Below, piece by piece: positions 1-6,544 of a stretch of 7,908 nt of DNA. A program made the translations under genes and the position numbers. The stretch's first letter is position 1; every line of letters starts with the position of its first letter. A model generated the notes under the pieces. It did not search any database. It was not told where the DNA came from and worked only from the letters and a program-made list of their open reading frames with translations. The stretch is from DASRLE01 sp964558455 (GTDB taxonomy: Bacteria; Verrucomicrobiota; Verrucomicrobiia; Limisphaerales; Palsa-1400): contig CAZLEE010000201.1 in NCBI GenBank assembly GCA_964558455.1, forward strand, positions 1 through 7,908. The letters are read 5' to 3'.

Positions 1-49
1 TTATGCTCAAACGTCTCGGCTGAGAAATACTGACTTTTCAAACAGGCTC
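1..49. mobile_element. Possible insertion sequence end
   Basis: The coding sequence of the Ig-like protein stops matching its family pattern exactly at this border. Read on the minus strand, the gene runs to a TTA at 52-50 and then continues GAGCCTGTTTGAAAAG (49-34), which resembles the terminal inverted repeats of some IS5-family-like elements as I remember them. The other Ig-like domains continue 'PL.YQW' at this point, and TCT TA is just what would precede a Tyr codon, so the original reading frame seems to break after TTA. TTA would fit a three-base TNA target duplication. No transposase is visible because only 49 bases are in the window. Alternatives are a misassembly or a natural stop. 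Confidence 0.35.
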
Positions 50-3000
50 TAAGACAACGGCGCCGGACTTGAAACAGCGATGTTGAACTGAGCCGTTGAA
101 CCTGCGGTGGCGGTTTGTGATGACGGCTGCTGATTAATGCAGGGAATTGGGTTGGCAACGATGGATATGGAACCGTTAGAGTTTGTGCCCTGCACGTTTG
201 TAAAACTCCATGCGTATGAAGCATACAAATAATTGGTTGGCAGAAAACTGCCCCCTGCGCCTCCCCCGCCGCCACCATTATATCCGTCATCACCGCCGGC
301 GTAACCTGCCCCTCCCTGGGTATAACCATATGAATCAATAGTTTGAGTGCCACCACTGCCTGCAGCGGCCCCACCGCCACCGCCGCCACTGGCGAAACTG
401 CCAACAACGCCGCCGCCGCCCTCGGTCAGGCCGTTGGTGGCAGTGACAAGAATGCTTGCCCCCCCGCTGCCTCCCAACAACCCGCTGCTGTCAATCCCGC
501 CGCTACCGCCGCCGCCGCCGCAAATAATTAATCCATTATCAGGCATGACAATAAGGCTTGCAGCACCTCCACCACCACCATCCGATTCTCCACTGCTTGA
601 AGAAACTCCATTGCCGCCACCATAAGCAGGAATTGGAGATAAACCTCCATTTGTTACACCGCCTCCAGAACCAACCGATAGAGTCAATACACTGGATGGG
701 TTTGCCGAAATGATGGAGCATGCATAACCGGCAGCCCCCCCGCTGCCAGGTCCGTTGCCGGTTCCGGCTGCGCCGCCTCCCCCGCTTATGGAGACCCAAA
801 GCTGCGTCACCCCCGCGGGAACGGTGTATGGTTGAACAACACCCGAGTAATTAAACGTTGAGGAAGCTTGAAAACCAAAAGAAAGCGTCGCCAGTGCGCT
901 GGTGATTGAACCGTAAGAATTCGATACCACCACAGTATAATTCCCCAAAGTGTTCGTCGCCGCCGCTGAGAGATTGAGAATGTTCGATGCCGAGCCGGAG
1001 TAAATACTGTTATCAGTCAGGTTGGTTCCATTCAACTGCCACTGATAGGAGAAAGGCGGTTCTCCATTGGCTAAAGAGGTAAAAACGACTGAACTGCCCG
1101 GCATGACAATTTGATTGGTTGGTTGAGTCACCATTCCAGGGCTGATATGCAAAATGGCAATGGAACTTGTGATGCTGCCAAAAACATTTCCCACGATTAC
1201 ATTGTAGGCGCCGGCATTTGTCAGTTGTAGATTTGTCAGCGTCAATGTTGCGTTTGTCTGGCTGATAGAGTTGGTCGTATTCTGGAACCACTGATAAGTC
1301 ATCGGCAGGGGGCCGATGGCCGTGCAGGAGAAAACTGCGGTGCCGCCAAAGGCATTCGTCTGCGAAACCGGGTTCGTGGCGATTGCGGGAGGATAGCCGA
1401 CCGCGAGCATGGCCGCACTACTGGTCACACTGCCCATGAAATTGGTTATGACCACGTAGTAGTTGTCCGCTTGGCCAAGTGAAATATTCTCAATGGCATA
1501 GATGCTGTTCGTTGCGTTGAGGATTTCACCATCGCTGTCGAACCATTGATATTGCAAGGGTTGGGAGCCTGTCGCCGTAACCGTGAACGCCGCATAGCCG
1601 CCCACCGGCACATTGAGGCTGGCGGGCTGCGTTGTGATTACCGGAGGCGCGTCCACCGTCAAAATGGCGTTGGTGCTCGACGCGCTGCCAAAGGGATTAA
1701 GGACGGTCACGCTGTACGTGCCAGCATTCGACTCTTGTGCGTTACTGATGACAAAGATGTTGTTGGTTGTGCTTGATAGATAGTAGCCATTCACAATCCA
1801 CTGATAGTTGAGAGGGGCTGTTCCGGTGGCGCCCGCCGCGAAGATCGCCGTCTGTCCCTGGGTGATTTCCTGGCTCTGCGGCTGGTTCGTCAGCGCGGGC
1901 GGGTAGCCGACCGCCAGGATTGCCAGGGCGCTTGTGACGCCGCCCGCAATATTGGTGACCACGACCGCATAACTGCCCACGTTGCCGAATCCAACATTCG
2001 GGATGAAATAACTGCTGTTTGTCCCCGAAGGGTCCATCACGCCATTCGTCAGCCATTGGTAACCGAATGGCGTTGTTCCGCTCAGTCCAACCGAGAAAGT
2101 CACGCTGTTGCCCACCGCAACATTCCGGCTTTGCGGTTGTGTTGTCACCAACGGCGGCGTGTTCACGATCAGGACGGCATTTGCACTGGTGGCGCTTCCC
2201 GCCAAATTCGAAACCACCACGGAATATGTTCCCGCTTGCGAGGTTGACACATTTGTGATTCCGTAGGTTGCATTCGTGATCGAAGAGAGTTTGCCGCCAT
2301 TTTTGAACCATTGGTATGCAAGGGGAGCAGTGCCCGTGGCGCCAACACTGAATATCGCCGTCTGTCCCTGTGTGACCGTTTGACTTTGTGGCTGGTTTGT
2401 AATTGAAGGGGCTGCGCCAACAGCCAGAGTCGCGCTGCTGCTGGTAATCTGACCAAATGCGTTCGATACGACCACCGCATAGATGCCGGCATCGGTATTC
2501 GTCACGGACGGCAGGTAAACCCTTAAAACCGCGTTTTGCAGCACTTCGCCATCTTTATACCATTGATAGTAGAGGGGTTGCGTTCCGGTTGCCGTTACGC
2601 TGAACGTTACGCCGTTGCCGAGTGCCGTGGCGACACTCGCGGGTTGAGAGCTTATCGTCGGGGCAACCCCGACGGTCAAAACGACGTTCGCGGAATTTGT
2701 TGTCCCATAAGTGTTGGATATTTTGCAGAACACAGTCTGTCCATTATTTGCGGCGGCGGGGGTAAATGCCGGGGAACTGCTTGTGCCGGTTATGGAAGAA
2801 CCAGTGGCGGCATTAAACCACTGAAAAGTTGCCGTGCTTNNNNNNNNNNCGGCCACCATACCCATCGTTGTGGACGAACCGGAAACACAAATGGTGTTTT
2901 GGGGTTGGGTCACAATGCCTGGAGAGATATCAATGTAAACATTGGTTGTGGTAATCAAACCGCCGCCCGTGTTCATCGACAAATTGAAGTAGTTATAGTA

Positions 3001-3384
3001 GGCGGAATCGATGTCAGTGAACGTTTGAGTAAAGGTATAAGCTCCTGGCAGAAACACGTCGTAATTATAGGACGTGCCATTGCCGTACAGGGAAGTTACA
3101 TAAACATAATTCGTTGCTCCCTCATAGTTGTATGTGCCTCCGGTCCATGTTACTGAAAACGTGTATGTTCCGCCAAACGGAACAATGGTATATGGAGGAT
3201 TATTGACTACATAACTGAATGCCGCGCATAGGTGCCGCTCTGTTGAAAAGAGGATGCACAGCGCAACAAGCAGATAATTGACTTTTGACAGCACGCTTTT
3301 GCGAGCCTGGAGTTTAAAATTCCGCGGTTTGGTTTTCCAGTTCATAAATGGTAAGGTTTGAATCTGGGTTACTCTTGGGTTCAT
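49..3384 (-). CDS. Large secreted Ig-like repeat protein with glycine-rich domain, C-terminally truncated
   Basis: About 1,111 residues. The ATG at 3384 is chosen over a TTG eight codons upstream because AGGGGG (3395-3400) lies ten bases before it. A long basic N-terminus leads to a hydrophobic segment (YLLVALCILF, about residues 37-46) and a likely signal peptidase site near residue 55. Then come a Thr/Tyr-rich unique domain (about 56-154), eight bacterial Ig-like domains (about 155-837) with the pattern 'P.I..QP.s..v..G..a.F.v.a.G..PL.YQW...G...AG.Y.VVV.N..G...S..A.L.V', a glycine-rich module (about 838-1078) and the start of a ninth Ig-like domain that ends abruptly at 'APLS'. Ten Ns interrupt the first Ig domain, but the frame is open on both sides. 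Such proteins are usually surface or extracellular binding/adhesion proteins. No substrate can be deduced. The stop codon TAG is partly formed by the possible insertion sequence border, so the gene is likely a disrupted form. Confidence 0.85.
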   Translation of the reverse strand: MNPRVTQIQTLPFMNWKTKPRNFKLQARKSVLSKVNYLLVALCILFSTERHLCAAFSYVVNNPPYTIVPFGGTYTFSVTWTGGTYNYEGATNYVYVTSLYGNGTSYNYDVFLPGAYTFTQTFTDIDSAYYNYFNLSMNTGGGLITTTNVYIDISPGIVTQPQNTICVSGSSTTMGMVAXXXXSTATFQWFNAATGSSITGTSSSPAFTPAAANNGQTVFCKISNTYGTTNSANVVLTVGVAPTISSQPASVATALGNGVTFSVTATGTQPLYYQWYKDGEVLQNAVLRVYLPSVTNTDAGIYAVVVSNAFGQITSSSATLAVGAAPSITNQPQSQTVTQGQTAIFSVGATGTAPLAYQWFKNGGKLSSITNATYGITNVSTSQAGTYSVVVSNLAGSATSANAVLIVNTPPLVTTQPQSRNVAVGNSVTFSVGLSGTTPFGYQWLTNGVMDPSGTNSSYFIPNVGFGNVGSYAVVVTNIAGGVTSALAILAVGYPPALTNQPQSQEITQGQTAIFAAGATGTAPLNYQWIVNGYYLSSTTNNIFVISNAQESNAGTYSVTVLNPFGSASSTNAILTVDAPPVITTQPASLNVPVGGYAAFTVTATGSQPLQYQWFDSDGEILNATNSIYAIENISLGQADNYYVVITNFMGSVTSSAAMLAVGYPPAIATNPVSQTNAFGGTAVFSCTAIGPLPMTYQWFQNTTNSISQTNATLTLTNLQLTNAGAYNVIVGNVFGSITSSIAILHISPGMVTQPTNQIVMPGSSVVFTSLANGEPPFSYQWQLNGTNLTDNSIYSGSASNILNLSAAATNTLGNYTVVVSNSYGSITSALATLSFGFQASSTFNYSGVVQPYTVPAGVTQLWVSISGGGGAAGTGNGPGSGGAAGYACSIISANPSSVLTLSVGSGGGVTNGGLSPIPAYGGGNGVSSSSGESDGGGGGAASLIVMPDNGLIICGGGGGSGGIDSSGLLGGSGGASILVTATNGLTEGGGGVVGSFASGGGGGGAAAGSGGTQTIDSYGYTQGGAGYAGGDDGYNGGGGGGAGGSFLPTNYLYASYAWSFTNVQGTNSNGSISIVANPIPCINQQPSSQTATAGSTAQFNIAVSSPAPLS
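151..873 (-). other. Glycine-rich domain within the Ig-like protein
   Basis: Residues about 838-1078 open with 'FNYSGVVQPYTVPAGVTQLWVSI', then run through many GGGGG blocks separated by short beta-like strands ('LTLSVGSGG', 'ASLIVMPDNGLIICGGGG'), and close with 'NSNGSISIV'. This layout matches the glycine-rich beta domains found in secreted bacterial proteins, where a 'tytVPaGvt.l.v...GgGGgG' opening is typical. The repeated GGN codons give GC-rich, C-rich runs on the plus strand (for example around 380-520). The domain sits between Ig-like domains 8 and 9. Confidence 0.7.
874..2922 (-). repeat. Array of eight tandem Ig-like domain repeats
   Basis: Eight units of about 84-90 residues lie head to tail, each with a QP near the start, a central YQW or FQW and a final 'Y.V.V.N..G' strand. 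Unit borders by residue are about 155, 239, 323, 408, 493, 578, 663 and 748. Units 3 and 5 are close relatives (both read 'TNQPQSQ', 'TQGQTAIF', 'GATGTAPL') and share a DNA stretch ATCGCCGTCTGTCCCTG near 1845 and 2354. Units 2 and 6 also resemble each other ('TATGtQPL.YQW', 'GE.L.NA'). This suggests growth by duplication of unit pairs. Confidence 0.85.
2840..2849. other. Assembly gap (ten Ns)
   Basis: Ten undetermined bases lie inside the first Ig-like domain. The reading frame is open on both sides. Nine residues, including four unknown ones, separate the 'MGMVA' strand from 'QW', against eight in the other units, so the true gap is probably close to the shown length. Ten Ns is also a common placeholder for a gap of unknown size. 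Confidence 0.95.
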
Positions 3385-3394
3385 GGTTTGGACA

Positions 3395-3400
3395 CCCCCT
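3395..3400 (-). promoter_or_regulatory. Ribosome binding site of the Ig-like protein gene
   Basis: AGGGGG on the minus strand is ten bases upstream of the ATG at 3384. It decides the start in favour of this ATG, because the alternative TTG start at 3408 lies upstream of the site itself and has no such motif at a good distance. Confidence 0.6.
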
Positions 3401-3413
3401 TGTCTCAACTGAT

Positions 3414-3446
3414 AAAAAAACTGAAGACTTGCAATGTCTTGGCAGT
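3414..3446 (-). terminator. Intrinsic terminator or attenuator before the Ig-like gene
   Basis: On the minus strand, ACTG-CC-AAGAC, a seven-base loop ATTGCAA, and GTCTT-CAGT form a nine-pair stem with a two-base bulge, followed by seven Ts (3420-3414). It ends the transcription unit that contains the GH76 gene at 3568. It also lies only about 30 bases before the next ATG, leaving almost no room for a promoter between it and the gene. It could therefore act as an attenuator in the leader of the Ig-like gene. Confidence 0.6.
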
Positions 3447-3458
3447 GACATGGGCGTC

Positions 3459-3487
3459 ATGGTGACCCGAAAGCCCGTTGTTGTCAA
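3459..3487 (-). promoter_or_regulatory. Possible promoter upstream of the Ig-like gene
   Basis: On the minus strand a perfect TTGACA (3487-3482) is followed after 17 bases by CACCAT (3464-3459). The -35 matches the sigma-70 consensus fully and the -10 only in three of six positions. If used, transcription would begin near 3452 and run through the hairpin at 3446-3420 before reaching the start codon. This is weak evidence, since promoter preferences of this phylum are not well known to me. Confidence 0.25.
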
Positions 3488-3567
3488 CAGGTTAAAAATT
3501 CAACTGCTTCGTATTTGCGTCTCGGGTTGAATGACGGCGGGCAGGGGGGCGGGTTGGCCGGTTCTGG

Positions 3568-5472
3568 TCAGCGTCGGCTCCTTTTTGGGCCGGACCGGTG
3601 AGTGGCGACTACCACGCTTCTTTGGGTCAGGCGGGGGGCGCGGGGGGAGTGGTTCCAGTAGGTGCGAAAATCGTAGTGCGCTCCGGCCACGGCTTGAAAA
3701 TTCAGCGCGAAGGCTTGGTAGAGCGTGTTCGGAAACGCGGACCGGGTGACGGAGCGCGAGGCCGCGACTGTGTTTGAATCCGTATCCACGACGGATAGGG
3801 TGGCGACGGCGGCGTTGTCCCAACTGAAGTTATCGACCTTTAATTCAAAATAAGCCGTGTAAGCGCCCGGCGACAGTTCCGGCGTGCCTAGTACTGTGAC
3901 AAGATAGCCGGAAGCGGCATCTCTGACCGGGTCCGCTTCCCAGGCATTCAGACCATCCAGCCGGCCGAGGCCGTGCGAGAGATTGGCGGCGGTCCAGTTG
4001 TGGTCGCCGTCAATGGTGATGTCGCTGGCCGTCAGGATTGGACCGGATGCGACTGGAATCCAAAGTATCCGAAACTCCAACGAATTCCCCGCTGTCGAAT
4101 TGGTGAATGCGAGAGGGAAATCCTGCGGTTGATCGGGTTGGGTAAACGCGTCCCAATTCACGTTGTATTGGACCAGGGATCTTTCCTGGCTCATCACAAA
4201 AAGACGGGCGATGGGCGCGGTTGAATGGCCGGGGACATTGACCGCGAGCCGAAAATGAACCACATGCGCGCCCTTGGGCAGGGACGCGAGGCAAGGTCCG
4301 GATTGCATCAAACCGGCCCGGTTGGCGGGGCCGCAGTTCCAAGCCAGTGTTCCGGCGGCCTGGCCGGTTTGGTGGCCAAAAGCCGGATCGCCCGCGCCTT
4401 TGGCAAACGACAGCAGCGCGGTAGACGGTTCGGCCACAGCCGCAAGGGGCATGATGGCGGAGCTTTGGCGTCCGGCGTCGCCGCAGTCGAAAGGGCCGTT
4501 CCATATCAACCCAAGTTGGTTTAAATCGTTGCGGTCGTTGGCCCAAACGGAATGGGCGTTGGCACGGAGAAAATCGTCGTAAGCGGGCTTGTGATCTTCG
4601 TCATAAAGATAGGCCAGGTGGCGCGCAAAAATTCCCTTGAATTGGGGAACATCAAGCCCCTTGCTGCCCGGCACTTCGTGCGGTTCCCGGAGAACGCCGT
4701 CGGAATCCACGAGTAGGCGGATGGCGGCATCGGCCAATGTTTCCGCGCGGTTGAGATAGTTGGTGTTGCCGGTGACTTTATAGAGATCAACCAAACCAGC
4801 GAGGATCACGCCCTGATTATATGTCCAGGTGGTTTGTCCGTTGTTCGCGCAATCGGCGGTCAAGCCGTCATTGACCAGGTTTTCCTCATTAATCATGCCG
4901 CTGTTGGAAAACCAGTTCCATTCGTTGGTGGCCCAATAATAATAGCTTCCCGGCCCGGAATCGTCGGGCGTTCTTTGATGGAGGCGGACGGCGGCGAGCA
5001 GAAATAATTCGTTGGGGATCGCGTTTTTGTAACGACGATCCTTTTTCCACCAAAGTCCCCCGCCACATTCCGAGTCCCATCCGTTCGTCATGTCGGCGAA
5101 AATGGTCCGCGCCATTTTGAGAAATCGGACGTCGCCGGTCAAATCGTAGGCTTGTATCCATGTTTCAACCCACCAACCCTCGTCGTCATAGAAGCTATTC
5201 AGATAATTCTTGGCCGAGTTGTGTTTAAACGTGTGTGCGATGGAACCCAGATAATCCGCCCCGTTGCGGGCGGCGGCGCCGCTCTCCAGCGCGTCAACGC
5301 AATTGGCCGCATTCCACCACCGCGTGGTTTTCCACAAGCCCTTGGCGCCGTACCATTGTTGCAAGGTTGTAATGGCGGCGGTGGTGTCCGCGTTGAAGTC
5401 GTCTCCCGGCGGGACGGCCACGCAAGTGACAACACACGCAAAAAACGAGACGATAATGGATGGTAATTTCAC
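3568..5472 (-). CDS. Secreted GH76-family glycoside hydrolase (probable alpha-1,6-mannanase) with two C-terminal beta modules
   Basis: The protein has 634 residues and starts at GTG, with GAGG (5482-5485) nine bases upstream and a signal peptide directly after (MKLPSIIVSFFACVVTCVA). Residues about 28-355 look like a GH76 (alpha/alpha)6 barrel. 'FYDDEGWW' has the paired Asp 96-97 that in this family serve as catalytic residues. Further marks are 'ECGGGLWW' near 135, 'KNAIPNELFL' near 149 and 'TWTYNQG' near 215. The family cleaves alpha-1,6-mannan backbones of fungal cell walls or mannan-like glycans, by endo action, outside the cytoplasm. Residues about 356-488 and 489-625 form two beta-rich modules that resemble each other in 'FrlaV', 'ARLFV' and 'FR..W' strands. 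They may bind carbohydrate or pack on the barrel. The tail (residues 625-634) is basic. The gene follows the CWC gene by 48 bases. Confidence 0.85.
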   Translation of the reverse strand: MKLPSIIVSFFACVVTCVAVPPGDDFNADTTAAITTLQQWYGAKGLWKTTRWWNAANCVDALESGAAARNGADYLGSIAHTFKHNSAKNYLNSFYDDEGWWVETWIQAYDLTGDVRFLKMARTIFADMTNGWDSECGGGLWWKKDRRYKNAIPNELFLLAAVRLHQRTPDDSGPGSYYYWATNEWNWFSNSGMINEENLVNDGLTADCANNGQTTWTYNQGVILAGLVDLYKVTGNTNYLNRAETLADAAIRLLVDSDGVLREPHEVPGSKGLDVPQFKGIFARHLAYLYDEDHKPAYDDFLRANAHSVWANDRNDLNQLGLIWNGPFDCGDAGRQSSAIMPLAAVAEPSTALLSFAKGAGDPAFGHQTGQAAGTLAWNCGPANRAGLMQSGPCLASLPKGAHVVHFRLAVNVPGHSTAPIARLFVMSQERSLVQYNVNWDAFTQPDQPQDFPLAFTNSTAGNSLEFRILWIPVASGPILTASDITIDGDHNWTAANLSHGLGRLDGLNAWEADPVRDAASGYLVTVLGTPELSPGAYTAYFELKVDNFSWDNAAVATLSVVDTDSNTVAASRSVTRSAFPNTLYQAFALNFQAVAGAHYDFRTYWNHSPRAPRLTQRSVVVATHRSGPKRSRR

Positions 5473-5491
5473 GACCGGGCGCCTCGAATAT

Positions 5492-5510
5492 GCCGGGCGT
5501 CCGGCCCGGC
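5492..5510 (-). other. GC-rich hairpin upstream of the GH76 gene
   Basis: GCCGGGC and GCCCGGC form a perfect seven-pair stem around a five-base loop. It lies in the 48-base gap between the CWC stop and the GH76 start, just before the GAGG ribosome binding site. No T tract follows, so it is not a standard intrinsic terminator. It may affect mRNA stability or translation of the GH76 gene. Confidence 0.45.
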
Positions 5511-5520
5511 GTCAAACCGT

Positions 5521-5757
5521 CTATTTTGACCGGGATGTGCTTTTCTCCCGGTCAAGGAAGGTCGTGATGCAACGGCGGCAGATGCACTGCTTGTTGCGCC
5601 GTTCCGGCGGCAATTGCGCGATCAAGGCTTCGGGAACGACCAGGCTGGCGCACCAGCAAGGCCCTTTCGGGACGGTTTTGGCGCACATCTGACATCCATT
5701 GGGCTGCCCGCAAAGGGGGCATTGCCCGGGATCGAATACCGGCGATTCGACGCTCAT
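5521..5757 (-). CDS. Cysteine-rich CWC family small protein
   Basis: The 78 residues have nine cysteines: 'CPLC' (13, 16), 22 and 25, the 'CWC' at 34-36, and 'CICRRC' (58, 60, 63). This layout matches the Cys-rich CWC family, small probable zinc-ribbon-like proteins of unknown function. There is no signal peptide, so it should stay in the cytoplasm. It starts 16 bases after the pseudopilin stop with no clear Shine-Dalgarno motif, which suggests it is carried on the same transcript. I cannot assign a role; a metal-binding or nucleic-acid-binding protein is possible. The end of the gene is covered by a strong hairpin. Confidence 0.8.
   Translation of the reverse strand: MSVESPVFDPGQCPLCGQPNGCQMCAKTVPKGPCWCASLVVPEALIAQLPPERRNKQCICRRCITTFLDREKSTSRSK
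5526..5555 (-). other. Ten-pair hairpin overlapping the end of the CWC gene
   Basis: TTGACCGGGA and TCCCGGTCAA are perfect inverted repeats with a ten-base loop, ending two bases before the TAG of the CWC gene. The minus-strand sequence after it (AATAGACGG) has no T run, so it lacks the tail of an intrinsic terminator. It may be a stabilising or processing hairpin between CWC and GH76. It also codes for the last residues of the CWC protein. Confidence 0.6.
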
Positions 5758-5773
5758 TGTGTCAAGTATAAGT

Positions 5774-6544
5774 TCAAGGGGTTAATATCTCCGGCCGCAA
5801 CTGGCCCACGTATTGGGCGGGCAGTTTGACATCAATCGAGCCGGGGACGAAGGTTTCCAGGCCGGAATGGCCGTCGCAGAACATGACGTTTGCCTTTCGC
5901 CCGTGCCGGAAATGGCAGTTGGGGTAATTGTCGGAACTGCCATAATTCGTTTCCAAATCCAGGTAATACCATTCCTCCAGCATGGGGTTGGAGGGCGAGG
6001 CTGGCGCCTGAAAATTGTTCACCTGGGCCGCGTCGGCGAAGTCGGCCGTTTGAGCCGGATGATGTAGCTGTGAGACATTGACGGGCGGTTTTCCGGCGGC
6101 GGAGAAAAGGTAAAAATTGAAGCCGTAGCTGAACACCAGCGCGTCGGCCTTTAGTTTGAATTGCGACATCACGTTTGCCATGTTGGGACAGAGCCGCACG
6201 TCGCTGCCGTTCAGGTACGGGTAAAGGGCGCCTTTGGACAGGTCGAACTGGCGATCGCCTTCCGCGCCCGGTCCGATCCAGCCAAACCAATAGGTCACCC
6301 CATAATTAGTTTGGCTGAAGATATAGCTGAAATTATTTCCGCTGTTGTCATCCCAATACATTTGCCCGGCAAAAGCCAGTTCGTTCAAATTACCGAGGCA
6401 TTTGGCGCGTTGCGCGGACAGCTTGCTTTGCCCCAGAACCGGCAGCAACAGCCCGGCTAGAATCCCGATAATGGCGGTAACCACTAGCAGTTCAACCAGG
6501 GTGAAGGCGCGCCGGTTCAGGGGTGTGTCCGCTGTTGTGCTCAT
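5774..6544 (-). CDS. Type II secretion-style pseudopilin with H-X9-DG motif
   Basis: The protein has 256 residues. A short basic leader ends in 'RRA', followed by the class III (prepilin) signal 'FTLVELLVVTAIIGILAGLLLP' (residues 14 on) with the conserved Glu at position +5 (E18). Prepilin peptidase should cut between A13 and F14; Ala instead of the usual Gly stands before the cut. The soluble part carries the 'H-X9-DG' motif (H214, D224, G225 in 'RHGRKANVMFCDGH'), typical of the large prepilin-like families of Planctomycetes and Verrucomicrobia. Such proteins sit in the inner membrane and may assemble into a pseudopilus. The start codon overlaps the stop of the upstream gene (ATGA, 6544-6541) and no ribosome binding site is visible, so translation is probably coupled. 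No other secretion machinery is in the window. Confidence 0.9.
   Translation of the reverse strand: MSTTADTPLNRRAFTLVELLVVTAIIGILAGLLLPVLGQSKLSAQRAKCLGNLNELAFAGQMYWDDNSGNNFSYIFSQTNYGVTYWFGWIGPGAEGDRQFDLSKGALYPYLNGSDVRLCPNMANVMSQFKLKADALVFSYGFNFYLFSAAGKPPVNVSQLHHPAQTADFADAAQVNNFQAPASPSNPMLEEWYYLDLETNYGSSDNYPNCHFRHGRKANVMFCDGHSGLETFVPGSIDVKLPAQYVGQLRPEILTP

Noticed and set aside
347..625. Plus-strand proline-rich reading frame
   Set aside because: It is the reverse complement of the GGN codon runs in the glycine-rich domain, has no ribosome binding site and no domain, and overlaps a well supported gene.
874..2922. Regular spacing of similar stretches, considered as a CRISPR array
   Set aside because: The period is about 255 bases, the copies are divergent and they are in frame as Ig-like domains.
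3385..3408. TTG start eight codons upstream for the Ig-like protein
   Set aside because: The AGGGGG ribosome binding site lies within these codons and is correctly spaced for the ATG at 3384.
3500..3823. Minus-strand frame overlapping the GH76 end, considered as a frameshifted true C-terminus
   Set aside because: The in-frame GH76 end keeps a beta strand pattern ('APRLTQRSVVV') expected for the module, while the alternative frame is rich in Pro, Arg and Lys with no domain pattern.
4010..4546. Minus-strand frame of 178 residues inside the GH76 gene
   Set aside because: It is an Arg/Pro-rich shadow of the GH76 gene in another frame with no recognisable domain.
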